From: Flagellimonas myxillae
GTDB taxonomy: Bacteria; Bacteroidota; Bacteroidia; Flavobacteriales; Flavobacteriaceae
Length of the DNA: 64,000 bases
NCBI RefSeq assembly: GCF_023502235.1
Contig: NZ_JAMFLY010000003.1
Span: 62,001-126,000 of the forward strand
Direction: 5' to 3'
Shown here piece after piece: positions 1-8,466 of the stretch. Each line of letters opens with the position of its first letter. Positions within the stretch are counted from its first letter, which is position 1. A program made the position numbers and the translations under genes. The notes under the pieces were generated by a model, which searched no databases, was not told where the DNA came from, and saw nothing but the letters and a program-made list of their open reading frames with translations.

Positions 1-1266
1 GTAAGCGGGGACGACAAACGTCAAATGTTGGAAAAAAAGCAAGCGTTGAAGCTGGAGCCACTTTTGCCTAAAAAGATTTTGAACGGTGCCGGGTACTATG
101 CCGAATATCGCACGGATGATGCCCGTTTAACCTTGGAAAACATTAAAACAAGTCTACAATTTGGAGCCGAGGCCCTGAACTACATGAAGGTAACAGGGTT
201 CCAGTATACGGATGGGAAGGTAACTGGGGTAACTGTTGAGGATGAGGTGTCGGGGAAAGAACAAAATATCAACACCAAATATGTGGTAAGCGCAGCAGGT
301 CCATGGGTCGATGAACTGCGGACCATCAACAATTCCAAAAAGGGAAAGCGCCTTCATTTAACCAAAGGGGTCCATCTGGTGTTCCCAAAGGAAAAACTTC
401 CCGTAAAACAATCCGTGTATTTTGATGTGCCGGATGGTCGTATGATGTTTGCCATTCCAAGAGGCAAGGTGACATATGTGGGGACCACAGATACCAACTT
501 TAATCTTGATAAAGACCATGTGCGAACAGATTTGGCTGATGCAATCTATTTGATATCGGCAGTGAACAATATGTTTCCAAACATCCAATTGGAAATGGAG
601 GATATAGTTTCATCTTGGGCAGGACTCCGCCCCTTGATCCATGAAGAGGGCAAATCGGCATCTGAATTGTCCCGAAAGGACGAGATCTTCACCTCAGATA
701 CTGGACTCATCAGTATAGCAGGAGGGAAATTGACAGGCTATCGCAAAATGGCCGAACGTACCGTGAACCGTATCGGGCAAAAAATGAACGAGGACCACGG
801 AACAGAGGTCCCAGATTGCACAACAGATAAAATTCCCCTTTGCGGAAGTGCATTTAAGAAGTTCAAGCAGGTGAAGAAATATATAGAAGAGGTATTTCAG
901 CGCATTGAAGGAGATGGATTTACCCAATATGATGCATGGTACCTGGTTACCACCTATGGCATTCAAACAGAAACAATTTTGGAGCACTATGCCCAGCTTG
1001 GCCAAGCAAGCAATCAGGAGCGGATGATCCGGGCTGAAACCCAGTTTTCCATAGCTAACGAAATGGTACTTAACCCAATGGATTTCTTTATTCGAAGAAC
1101 AGGCCGGCTGTATTTTGACATTGAAAGTATTAGCCTGTTTATGGAGCCAGTGTTGGATGAGTTCAAACAGGCTTTTGGTTATGACCAAGCGCAATTACAA
1201 TCCTTTAAGGAGCAATTGCTGCATGAGCTGGATGCCCACTCCAACTTTTCTTTGGATAGGGTTTAG
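1..1266 (+). CDS. glpD: Glycerol-3-phosphate dehydrogenase (quinone-type), 5'-truncated by window
   Basis: FAD-dependent oxidation of glycerol 3-phosphate to DHAP, feeding electrons to the quinone pool. The frame is open from base 1, so the N-terminal FAD dinucleotide-binding glycine motif lies upstream of the window. What remains is the DAO substrate domain and the C-terminal helical domain: the segments GRMMFAIPRGK, VGTTDTNF, WAGLRPL and IAGGKLTGYRKMAE are characteristic of the GlpA/GlpD family. An ATG at 25 is internal, not the start. Ends at TAG 1264. The biosynthetic partner gpsA lies 5 kb downstream on the other strand. The family call is firm; membrane association is inferred from the family. 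Confidence 0.93.
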   Translation, partial: VSGDDKRQMLEKKQALKLEPLLPKKILNGAGYYAEYRTDDARLTLENIKTSLQFGAEALNYMKVTGFQYTDGKVTGVTVEDEVSGKEQNINTKYVVSAAGPWVDELRTINNSKKGKRLHLTKGVHLVFPKEKLPVKQSVYFDVPDGRMMFAIPRGKVTYVGTTDTNFNLDKDHVRTDLADAIYLISAVNNMFPNIQLEMEDIVSSWAGLRPLIHEEGKSASELSRKDEIFTSDTGLISIAGGKLTGYRKMAERTVNRIGQKMNEDHGTEVPDCTTDKIPLCGSAFKKFKQVKKYIEEVFQRIEGDGFTQYDAWYLVTTYGIQTETILEHYAQLGQASNQERMIRAETQFSIANEMVLNPMDFFIRRTGRLYFDIESISLFMEPVLDEFKQAFGYDQAQLQSFKEQLLHELDAHSNFSLDRV

Positions 1267-1284
1267 GCACCTTGGAACAACCGA

Positions 1285-1314
1285 TTGATCGGCTATTGGA
1301 ATTCCCTATATTTG
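1285..1314 (+). promoter_or_regulatory. Putative Bacteroidota promoter for the membrane protein gene
   Basis: TTG at 1285-1287, then 19 bases, then TATATTTG at 1307-1314, matching the TTG-N19-TAnnTTTG consensus of this phylum. Transcription would begin near 1320, which places the first downstream ATG (1339) about 20 bases into the message. The TTG at 1285 is therefore better read as the -33 element than as a start codon. Confidence 0.55.
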
Positions 1315-1338
1315 AGCGAATTAATTTCTTGGCAACCG

Positions 1339-2424
1339 ATGGATGGCAACCTTTATTTTTTCTATGGTTGGTGGCAATTTGCTGTTTGCCTTTTCGCTTT
1401 TTTTGCCTTGATTGCGATTTGGTGGCAGATTGGGAAAAAGCAAAATGATTTTGGGCAAGTTTGGTTGGCCCTGTCGATTCTTGCTTGGGCATTTTCGGGT
1501 TTATTGGAGGTTTATTTTGCTGTAAGAATTCCCAATAGCGGACTATATCTGGAAAGTGGACGTAGCATTTTATCACTCTTTAACAGCCTGTTTATCCTAT
1601 TGGCTCTGCCATGGTTCCGATATCTTCCCAAACCCTTGGCATACATTATAAAAGGAGGGTTCTGGAGATTCATTGTAGGGGTTCCGTTCCTTTTTTGTTT
1701 GGCATTTACCCTGCATAAACTAATAGCTGGCCGGGAATATGGATACATTCAGGAATTGGATGTCTACTATGCGATTTTCACCTTGGTATTTTTGGGCGGG
1801 GTGCTTTGGGAGTCCTTTGCAAAAAGAAGGTTAAAGGTGCTTTCCTGGTTGTCCCTGGTTTGTATTCTGATTATTCTGGTAGCGCAGTTTTTTAAACTCT
1901 CGGAATCTGAGGGGACACTGTTGCTATTTTCTGCCATTTTCAAAACCAGTTTGATCATGCTATTTTTTGCCCTTGCACTTAGTTGGGTCAAGGAACTTGC
2001 TGAAAATATCATCCCTAAATCCGCCAACTTGAGCCTGGTGTTTTCCAAGGAAAAAGACAACGCTGGAAAATGGATGTCCACGGTTTTATTAAACGGGTTT
2101 CCAGGAACCAAGGAGCGGAAATTAATCCTGAGTCCCCGCTTACATGCCCTCCTTTTGGAGTTTGCCCAGCGATGTAAAAATGGAGAAGATCCATGGCTCG
2201 AAATCAAGCCTAAGAATTTTTCGGTAACAGAAAAGACCTATGATATTGGGGACTACAATCAAATAAAAAGACTGCTTAATGCTCTTTTGGACGGTCTCTT
2301 CGGAAAAGACAATTGGACCCGCGAACAGCATTTGATTCCTTTAAAGAATACCTTGTTCGAAATGTCGGAAAGTAGGAATCGAAAGATTCGCATGATACTC
2401 CCTCCTGAAAACATATTCCTGTAA
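1339..2424 (+). CDS. Unknown multi-pass membrane protein
   Basis: 361 residues from ATG 1339. The first ~230 residues hold about seven hydrophobic helices rich in Trp and Phe (for example the stretches around FFYGWWQFAVCLF and LIMLFFALALSW). The last ~130 residues are soluble and end in a basic, charged tail with segments RKLILSPRLHALLLEFA and YNQIKRLLNALLDGLFG. That C-terminal part could be a compact helical or winged-helix-like domain, but I do not recognise it. An upstream in-frame TTG at 1285 exists but overlaps the predicted promoter. It lies 72 bases after glpD. No function is assigned. Confidence 0.75.
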   Translation: MDGNLYFFYGWWQFAVCLFAFFALIAIWWQIGKKQNDFGQVWLALSILAWAFSGLLEVYFAVRIPNSGLYLESGRSILSLFNSLFILLALPWFRYLPKPLAYIIKGGFWRFIVGVPFLFCLAFTLHKLIAGREYGYIQELDVYYAIFTLVFLGGVLWESFAKRRLKVLSWLSLVCILIILVAQFFKLSESEGTLLLFSAIFKTSLIMLFFALALSWVKELAENIIPKSANLSLVFSKEKDNAGKWMSTVLLNGFPGTKERKLILSPRLHALLLEFAQRCKNGEDPWLEIKPKNFSVTEKTYDIGDYNQIKRLLNALLDGLFGKDNWTREQHLIPLKNTLFEMSESRNRKIRMILPPENIFL

Positions 2425-2445
2425 AACAACAACTTACGTATAGAT

Positions 2446-2489
2446 TGTCGGCTCTCGGACTTACCGACATGGAATAAGCTTTTCCGACA
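2446..2489. promoter_or_regulatory. Three repeated CCGACA half-sites upstream of symporter gene
   Basis: TGTCGG at 2446-2451 faces CCGACA at 2464-2469, and CCGACA recurs at 2484-2489, a 20-base direct spacing. The arrangement lies between the membrane protein gene and the alanine symporter, 58-100 bases before its ATG. It could be a repressor or activator site; no regulator is identified. Confidence 0.3.
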
Positions 2490-2546
2490 TCCCCTGTGAT
2501 TTTTATGGTCTTTTTTCAATTTCCCGAAAATTTGAAAATAAGACCC

Positions 2547-4106
2547 ATGAAATTCCCATCGCTATGTTTATTATTACTTGTCACTCTTTTTCCATTTCAT
2601 GTGTCAGCACAAGGACTGGACAAGCAAATCAATGACTCCTTTATGCCATTTGCCGTTTGGTGGGAAGGGCTTATTCTTGGTACAATACCTATAGGAGGCG
2701 CCAATATTCCAGTAGTGCTAATGCTACTGATTTTGGGAGCCCTGTTCTTCACCATTTATTTTAAAGCGGTGAATGTGCGGCTTTTTCCCATGGCCATCAA
2801 TGTAGTTCGAGGCAAATATGACGAACTGGAACGCGCTGCAAATGGGGGAGACCAAGGAGAGGTCAACCACTTTCAGGCTTTGGCTACAGCAGTTTCGGGA
2901 ACAGTCGGATTAGGGAATATCTCCATGGTGGCCGTTGCCATTTCTATTGGAGGTCCGGGAGCAACCTTTTGGATGATCTTGGCCGGGATCCTTGGCATGT
3001 CCACAAAATTTGTGGAATGCACCCTGGGGGTGGCCTACCGCGATATCGATGAAAATGGGAAAGTGTTTGGCGGCCCCATGTACTATTTGTCCAAGGGTCT
3101 AAAAAGGAAAGGGTTTGCGACCCTTGGAAAAGTATTGGCTGGTATTTTTGCGGTCCTATGCGTGGGAGCATCCTTGGGTGGGGGCAACGCCTTTCAGACC
3201 AATCAGGCCGCAGCGCAAATAATAAGTCAATTTCACATAGAGCACCAGGCTTCCGGGAGCCTTATTGGATTGATTTTCGCCCTTTTCGTGGGGATTGTGA
3301 TCATCGGGGGCATTAAACGGATTGCCAAGGTAACGGGCAAGGTGGTGCCTTTTATGGCCCTACTTTATGTTTTGGCGGCCCTTTTCATCATTTTTTCCAA
3401 CATTTCGTTGGTGGATGATGCCCTTGCCTTGATAGTTACCGAAGCCTTTACGCCCAAAGCCACAGTAACAGGAGGGTTTATTGGGGTAATGATTCAAGGT
3501 TTTCGTCGGGCGGCATTTTCCAATGAGGCGGGGGCGGGATCTTCCGCGATAGCGCATTCTGCCGTGAACACCCCTTATGCTGCATCCGAAGGCTTGGTTG
3601 GCTTGCTGGAACCCTTTATTGATACTGTGTTGATTTGTACCATGACCGCCATTGTCCTGATCCTTTTTAATATGGACGGTATGTTTGTGTATGGGGATGT
3701 TGTCAATGGAAAAGCCTTAATGCTGGATGGGTCCCGATTGGGAGGAATCAATCTTACTTCCCAAGCCTTTGAGCACGCTATTCAAGGGTCGTCCTTTGTT
3801 TTGGTAATCGCGGTAATCCTCTTTGCTTTTTCCACGATTCTTTCGTGGTCCTATTATGGACTTCAAGCATGGAAGTATCTTTTTGGAAGGGGCAAATGGA
3901 CAGACCTAATTTATAAGGTAATATTTTTAATGTTCACTGTTTTAGGGGCAGCCATCACCTTGGATGCGGTTATTAAATTTTCCGATGCCATGATTCTTGC
4001 CCTTGTTTTTCCTAACATGATCGGTTTGCTCTTTTTGTATCCGAAAGCCAAGAAAGAGCTCGAAAAATACCTGAACGCTATAAAAATGGGATTGAAAAAA
4101 GCATAG
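2547..4106 (+). CDS. Alanine/glycine:sodium symporter, AGCS family
   Basis: 519 residues. Imports alanine or glycine with Na+ across the inner membrane. The family signature is clear: GTVGLGNISMVAVAISIGG, then GATFWMILAGILGMSTKFVE, then the conserved SNEAGAGSSAIAHSA segment, with about ten membrane helices. The start is ATG 2547 because MKFPSLCLLLLVTLFPFHVSAQ-type residues form a cleavable-looking signal segment, as often seen in Bacteroidota members; an upstream GTG (2496) would put 17 odd residues in front of it. Substrate specificity within AGCS cannot be read from sequence by eye. Confidence 0.93.
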   Translation: MKFPSLCLLLLVTLFPFHVSAQGLDKQINDSFMPFAVWWEGLILGTIPIGGANIPVVLMLLILGALFFTIYFKAVNVRLFPMAINVVRGKYDELERAANGGDQGEVNHFQALATAVSGTVGLGNISMVAVAISIGGPGATFWMILAGILGMSTKFVECTLGVAYRDIDENGKVFGGPMYYLSKGLKRKGFATLGKVLAGIFAVLCVGASLGGGNAFQTNQAAAQIISQFHIEHQASGSLIGLIFALFVGIVIIGGIKRIAKVTGKVVPFMALLYVLAALFIIFSNISLVDDALALIVTEAFTPKATVTGGFIGVMIQGFRRAAFSNEAGAGSSAIAHSAVNTPYAASEGLVGLLEPFIDTVLICTMTAIVLILFNMDGMFVYGDVVNGKALMLDGSRLGGINLTSQAFEHAIQGSSFVLVIAVILFAFSTILSWSYYGLQAWKYLFGRGKWTDLIYKVIFLMFTVLGAAITLDAVIKFSDAMILALVFPNMIGLLFLYPKAKKELEKYLNAIKMGLKKA

Positions 4107-4108
4107 GG

Positions 4109-5440
4109 CTAGGGGAAAGCAATGGAATCCAACCCTGCCATTTCCCTGGCCCAATTAATAATAAGATTGATGGTGCCTTCGTCCCACTTGCCCGGTTTTC
4201 CCTCAAAAGAGTTTTTCGGACTTTCATGTATGGTATTCCAATGATCCAAACCAGGATACTCGTGCAAAAGATGGTCTGTATGGCCATTCCGTTTTAAGAC
4301 TTCCATAATCATGTGATTGTCAAACGCAGACATGATCCAGTCGTGTGTTCCCCGTAAAATACGGACAGGCACTTTAATTTTTTCCCACTGCCCTGCCAAA
4401 TCAAATTCCTGCAATTGTTGATAATAGGCTACGGGACGGCCATACATGTGTGCTGGGGAATGATAATTGTAATCGGCCAATGCCGGGTTTTCATCCACCA
4501 CATCCTGATAAGATTTTTTCTGTACCATCATTCCATAATAAAGTGGGAAGTAATACTTGTTCATTTTTTCGGTTATCTGGGATTCGGTATTGCCTTGGAA
4601 TTGAAGAATACGGCGTTCAATTTCCAACATGTGCTCAAACCAAGTCTTATAAAAAGTGCCGTCGGATATAACCCCTGCCAGGTCAAACTCGTTGGCCAAT
4701 AAGGGAGCCAAGGCGCTCCCCATGCTAGAGCCATAAACCACGATTCTGGAAGAATCCACATAAGGCTTGGTTTTGAAATACTGAATCGCTGCTTGGTAAC
4801 CCGCCAAATCCGTAACAAAATCTGATTGGCTGCAATCACCCTCGCTGTCACCAACTCCAGGCTTTTCAATCCGCATGACAACCATCCCCGATTTTTCCAC
4901 CAAATCTTTGATAGTCTGCACCCAGTTTCCGCTTCGGCCCGGATAGGTTTCAATACTGGAACAACTGAGACCTCCAATAAGCACAACCGCGGGTTGTTTT
5001 CCCGTTTTTTTAGGCTTGGTAATAATGATTCTTTGAGTGATGCCATGGGCGCTGGTGACCTCTTCATAATAGGTGTCCAACCCAGCATGTTTTTCCTTCT
5101 CCAAGGGATTGAACTCTACCATTTTCTCAATGGATTGATGATTCCGAATCACTTTAATTTGGGTAGGGGTATTGGCCCTGAGTCCATAGGATATCTCGGT
5201 CCAGATTTCATCAGAGTTTACGGTAGTTCCATTAACCGCAACAATAAGGTCATTGGCTAAAAACCCAGCCTTCGCCAAAGGACTATTGGTATCTATTTCC
5301 AGAATTTTGGCACCGGGCTTTCCCGTTTGTGGACCTTGGATTTTGGCTTCCCAGGAACTTCGTCTTCCCAACACTTGGGATTGGATTGGGAAAGTAGCGA
5401 CCAAAAGAAAGAATGCGATGAATAGACAACAGTTTTTCAT
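4109..5440 (-). CDS. Secreted PDZ-alpha/beta-hydrolase fusion
   Basis: 443 residues with an N-terminal signal peptide (~1-21). Residues ~25-115 look like a PDZ domain (GAKILEIDTNSPLAKAGF, then DLIVAVNG). The rest is an alpha/beta hydrolase: the nucleophile elbow GSSMG puts the serine at ~239, DWIMS and LDHWNTIHE supply likely acid and histidine. The role is an exported esterase or peptidase acting on an unknown substrate, with the PDZ domain probably guiding substrate or partner binding. It converges with the symporter gene (2-base gap) and is divergent from the LytTR regulator. Hydrolase class is sure; substrate unknown. Confidence 0.85.
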   Translation of the reverse strand: MKNCCLFIAFFLLVATFPIQSQVLGRRSSWEAKIQGPQTGKPGAKILEIDTNSPLAKAGFLANDLIVAVNGTTVNSDEIWTEISYGLRANTPTQIKVIRNHQSIEKMVEFNPLEKEKHAGLDTYYEEVTSAHGITQRIIITKPKKTGKQPAVVLIGGLSCSSIETYPGRSGNWVQTIKDLVEKSGMVVMRIEKPGVGDSEGDCSQSDFVTDLAGYQAAIQYFKTKPYVDSSRIVVYGSSMGSALAPLLANEFDLAGVISDGTFYKTWFEHMLEIERRILQFQGNTESQITEKMNKYYFPLYYGMMVQKKSYQDVVDENPALADYNYHSPAHMYGRPVAYYQQLQEFDLAGQWEKIKVPVRILRGTHDWIMSAFDNHMIMEVLKRNGHTDHLLHEYPGLDHWNTIHESPKNSFEGKPGKWDEGTINLIINWAREMAGLDSIAFP

Positions 5441-5462
5441 GACGGATGTTTTATGATTTTCT

Positions 5463-5490
5463 TAAAAGTAGATTCCCTAATTTTAGACAA
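5463..5490 (-). promoter_or_regulatory. Putative promoter of the PDZ-hydrolase gene
   Basis: On the minus strand, TTG (5490-5488), 17 bases, then TACTTTTA (5470-5463), one base from TAnnTTTG. Distance to the ATG at 5440 is 22 bases. Confidence 0.4.
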
Positions 5491-5492
5491 GG

Positions 5493-5505
5493 GACATTTT
5501 ATGTC
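5493..5505. promoter_or_regulatory. Perfect palindrome GACAT-TTT-ATGTC between divergent genes
   Basis: GACATTTTATGTC lies directly upstream of the -33 element of the hydrolase gene and 60 bases before the LytTR gene. A partial repeat, TGACATAA, follows at 5543-5550. This is the kind of position expected for an operator controlling one or both genes. Confidence 0.35.
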
Positions 5506-5564
5506 TAGGTGGGGGTTTTTTATACCAAACCCCTTTTGTACATGACATAAAAAATCATGGTTTA

Positions 5565-6317
5565 GTGAAATCGACCACTAATTTTTACCTATTTGGATCA
5601 AGAATCGCGACCCACTGCGTTTTCTGGGTATTGTACTACCTGCTATTTGGATTGCTTTGGGTTGGGGAAGAAGGGTACTTGGCCTCCTTTTATTTGGAAT
5701 TTATTTTGCTCCCCACACGGATTTTGGCCGTGTACATCACCATCTATTTTTTGCTCCCGCGCTTTTTGTTGAAAAGAAAGTACCGTAGTTTCTTTATAGG
5801 CTATGGCCTTACGCTTTTGCTGGGGGGTATACTTCAAAGGGTTTTTATCCACTTATTTTATGAGGAGCTGCTCTTAAACGATTCCACTTCCGGGCTTTTT
5901 AGTGTGATGATGTTGGTGCGGGCCATTGTGCTCATCAACACCACTGTGTTACTGGTGCTTGGCGCAAAACTTTTTCAATTGTGGGCTATTGAACAGGAGA
6001 AAAACAAGAGCTTGGAAAGCGAAATCTTGGAAATACGGTCCAACAGAAAAACGCATCGGGTTCCGGTGGACAGTATTCTTTTTGTGGAGGGCTTGGGGAA
6101 CTATGTTACTTACCACTTGGCCGATAAATCGAAAATTACCAGTTATGGGAGCATCAAGGCTACCCTGGCACAATTACCGCCCAATTTTAGGCGTGTGCAC
6201 AAATCCTATATTGTAAATAAGGAACACATTAAATCCTACGATACCTTGACCATCGACCTGCAGGACACTACGATTCCCCGGGGTAAGAGTATTGCCGATG
6301 ATGTATTGCTGAACTAA
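5565..6317 (+). CDS. Membrane-anchored LytTR transcriptional regulator
   Basis: 250 residues from GTG 5565; no in-frame ATG sits nearby, and the ATG at 5557 runs into a stop. Residues ~1-145 carry four hydrophobic helices, followed by a short charged linker (EQEKNKSLESEILEIRSNRK). Residues ~155-250 are a LytTR DNA-binding domain: VPVDSILFVEGLGNYVTYH, then FRRVHKSYIVNKEHI. There is no receiver domain, so signals probably come through the membrane part. It is divergent from the PDZ-hydrolase, which may be its target. Ends two bases before the convergent gpsA. Confidence 0.87.
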   Translation: MKSTTNFYLFGSRIATHCVFWVLYYLLFGLLWVGEEGYLASFYLEFILLPTRILAVYITIYFLLPRFLLKRKYRSFFIGYGLTLLLGGILQRVFIHLFYEELLLNDSTSGLFSVMMLVRAIVLINTTVLLVLGAKLFQLWAIEQEKNKSLESEILEIRSNRKTHRVPVDSILFVEGLGNYVTYHLADKSKITSYGSIKATLAQLPPNFRRVHKSYIVNKEHIKSYDTLTIDLQDTTIPRGKSIADDVLLN

Positions 6318-6319
6318 TT

Positions 6320-7321
6320 CTAGTTTAGTTTATCCGTCAGTTTTTTAAAGACCTTTTTCGGATTTTTCTTTTCGTACAACACCTGATACACGGCATTGAT
6401 AATGGGTGTTTTGGTCTTCTTAATTCGGTTTTGGTTGATGAGGTGGGCACTTTTGGTGGCATAATAACCTTCCGCGACCATGTTCATTTCCATCATGGCA
6501 CTTTTTACGGTGTACCCCTTGCCGATCATATTGCCGAACATGCGGTTTCGGCTAAAGGTGGAATATCCGGTTACCAAAAGGTCCCCCAAATAGGCCGAAT
6601 TGTTGATGTTCCGTTTCATTTTATAGACTTTGTCAATAAACCGTTTCATTTCCCGAATAGCATTGCTCATAAGCACGCTCTGGAAGTTGTCGCCATATCC
6701 CAATCCATGCGCAATTCCCGCCGCAATGGCATAAATGTTTTTTAGCATGGCGGCATATTCAGTGCCTATAATATCGTCCGAAATTTTGGTACGGATATAA
6801 TGGCTTTGCAGTGCTTCCGCAACCATCTCGGCTTTTGGGGCATCCGCACAAGCAATGGTCAGGTAGGAAAGTCGTTCCAAAGCTACTTCCTCGGCATGGC
6901 AGGGCCCTGTGATCACCCCAATGTTTTTGAAGGGAATTTGATAAACATCGTGAAAATGTTCCCCAACGATTAAGCCACTCTCAGGAACAATTCCCTTAAT
7001 AGCGGAAAATATGATTTTATGATCCAGTGAGGCAAAGAGCTTTTTAAGTTCTGATTCCAAAAAAGCTGAAGGAATGGCAAAAACAAGGACATCTGAGGCA
7101 TCCACTACAGTGTTCATGTTATTGCTCAACAATAGTTTGGAAACATCGAACTCAACGGAGCTTAGATAGTTTGGATTATGGCCCTCCTCCATAATATGGT
7201 CAATGGCTGGTTCGCTACGCATGTACCAGGCCACTTGATCCAAGTTTTCGACCAACATCTTAACAATGGCAGTTCCCCAACTACCACCTCCAATTACCCC
7301 AAAGCGAAGCTTTTTATCCAT
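6320..7321 (-). CDS. gpsA: NAD(P)H-dependent glycerol-3-phosphate dehydrogenase
   Basis: 333 residues, normal family length. Reduces DHAP to sn-glycerol 3-phosphate in the cytoplasm for phospholipid synthesis. The N-terminal Rossmann motif GVIGGGSWGTA (residues ~8-18) and the catalytic lysine region EYAAMLKNIYAIAAGIAHGLGYGDN are visible, as is GYSTFSRNRMFG of the substrate-binding C-terminal domain. A TAGCTTTG element (7345-7338, minus strand) lies 17 bases before the ATG. The catabolic counterpart glpD opens the window. Confidence 0.96.
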   Translation of the reverse strand: MDKKLRFGVIGGGSWGTAIVKMLVENLDQVAWYMRSEPAIDHIMEEGHNPNYLSSVEFDVSKLLLSNNMNTVVDASDVLVFAIPSAFLESELKKLFASLDHKIIFSAIKGIVPESGLIVGEHFHDVYQIPFKNIGVITGPCHAEEVALERLSYLTIACADAPKAEMVAEALQSHYIRTKISDDIIGTEYAAMLKNIYAIAAGIAHGLGYGDNFQSVLMSNAIREMKRFIDKVYKMKRNINNSAYLGDLLVTGYSTFSRNRMFGNMIGKGYTVKSAMMEMNMVAEGYYATKSAHLINQNRIKKTKTPIINAVYQVLYEKKNPKKVFKKLTDKLN

Positions 7322-7337
7322 CCATCCGATTTATGGG

Positions 7338-7345
7338 CAAAGCTA
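7338..7345 (-). promoter_or_regulatory. -7 element TAGCTTTG of gpsA
   Basis: Exact match to TAnnTTTG on the minus strand, 17 bases before the gpsA ATG, predicting a 5' leader of about ten bases. No clear TTTG is seen at the -33 distance. Confidence 0.45.
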
Positions 7346-7407
7346 AAAAATATATCCCAGCACCTGTAATTTGTGCATAATCAAATAGTTATGATTTTGG
7401 CATAGTG

Positions 7408-7423
7408 CTTGGTTTATACCAAG
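7408..7423. promoter_or_regulatory. Palindrome CTTGGT-TTAT-ACCAAG
   Basis: Six-base perfect arms around a TTAT centre, 23 bases before the lipoprotein ATG. It may be an operator or a short leader hairpin in the message. Confidence 0.3.
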
Positions 7424-7445
7424 TAGAATCAAAAACATGTAGATT

Positions 7446-8369
7446 ATGAGAAATGGAAAACTACTTATTGGAATAGTGCTGGTTGGCATTTTGGCCAGCT
7501 CTTGTTATACAGAGGTCATTGTTGAAGATGACTTTATTGAAGAATCTCCCATAAATACGGCCCTGGTGCTTGAGTCCTTTGATTTGTGGTACGTGGACAT
7601 CAATGCCACCAAAGGAAGTGGTGAAGTACCCTTTTTGCAACGGGCTTTTACCCTAACTTTTGATCGTGGGGTACTCCGGGCGAATAACAATCTGGTTGGA
7701 ATTGGAAAGACCGGGAATGGCATGGGGATTTCCGTAGGAAACTATGGGACCTTGTCCGGTGCGGTTGAAATAGATCATGACGTGGATGGTTTATGGGTGT
7801 TGGAAGTTTTTGCCGTGAACAATAGTACTTTGGAATTATACGATTCCCGTTCGGATACCTCCTATATTGTTCGGGGATACCAGCGCAGTAATTTTGACTA
7901 CGACCAGATTTTCTATGATAATATCCATTATTTCCTGCAAGAATATGAAGCTTGGGAAAAGGTCTTTACCAGTGAGGAAGGAGCTATCAATGAATTTGAT
8001 GATGAGAACTTTTTACAGTTTTTATCGGGAACCGAAGGGGACTTCTTTAGATCATCAGTCGATGAAAACGGTACTCCCGTTGTGAATTTGCAATGGGATT
8101 ACGAAGGGGACTATCAAATTTTTAATATTGCCAACGACCCCGACCTCAAAACTTTAACACTGGATTATGACTTTTTGGGCAATGACTATTTTGAACTTTA
8201 CGTTATTGATGATAACACTATTGAACTTTATCATGTGGACAGCGAAACCGTTTATGAGTTTAAGGGAAGAGGATATATTCAGTATTTGAAAGCGGGAAAT
8301 AAAGCTGGTAAAAAGCGTTCAAAAGTTAAAAATTCCATAATGAACGTTACAAAACAGAGAAAAATGTAA
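7446..8369 (+). CDS. Conserved flavobacterial lipoprotein, function unknown
   Basis: 307 residues. The N-terminus ends in LASSC (Cys ~20), a lipobox, so it should be lipidated and exported. The body is acidic and aromatic with beta-rich, repeated patterns of the type LTLDYDFLGNDYFELYVIDDNTIELYH, which resembles the earlier GLWVLEVFAVNNSTLELYD, suggesting two related halves. The last ~25 residues are strongly basic (KAGKKRSKVKNS). I believe relatives are sometimes mislabelled in databases as nicotinate-nucleotide adenylyltransferases, but no nucleotidyltransferase motif is visible. Followed by a strong terminator. Confidence 0.8.
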   Translation: MRNGKLLIGIVLVGILASSCYTEVIVEDDFIEESPINTALVLESFDLWYVDINATKGSGEVPFLQRAFTLTFDRGVLRANNNLVGIGKTGNGMGISVGNYGTLSGAVEIDHDVDGLWVLEVFAVNNSTLELYDSRSDTSYIVRGYQRSNFDYDQIFYDNIHYFLQEYEAWEKVFTSEEGAINEFDDENFLQFLSGTEGDFFRSSVDENGTPVVNLQWDYEGDYQIFNIANDPDLKTLTLDYDFLGNDYFELYVIDDNTIELYHVDSETVYEFKGRGYIQYLKAGNKAGKKRSKVKNSIMNVTKQRKM

Positions 8370-8371
8370 GG

Positions 8372-8466
8372 GAACAAGAAAGTGTTCGACATAGTTTACA
8401 AGTTTTTTGGTTGGTTATTTAGTTAAGAATCGCTCCAAGTTCTCCGCTTGGGGCGGTTCTTTTTTT
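8372..8466 (+). ncRNA. Structured 3' region: hairpin, shared 17-nt motif, terminator
   Basis: Directly after the lipoprotein stop: a small hairpin GAACA/TGTTC (8372-8387), then TTTGGTTGGTTATTTAG (8406-8422), then a terminator. The same order and the same 17-mer occur at 39795-39895. It may be a 3'-UTR-derived small RNA or simply a shared termination unit. The two sites lie after unrelated contexts, which is why I list it separately. Confidence 0.35.
8425..8466 (+). terminator. Rho-independent terminator
   Basis: A 15-base stem (AAGAATCGCTCCAAG with CTTGGGGCGGTTCTT, two G-U pairs), seven-base loop and a run of T. It ends the lipoprotein transcript; its edge touches the stop codon of the convergent AraC gene. 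Confidence 0.85.
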
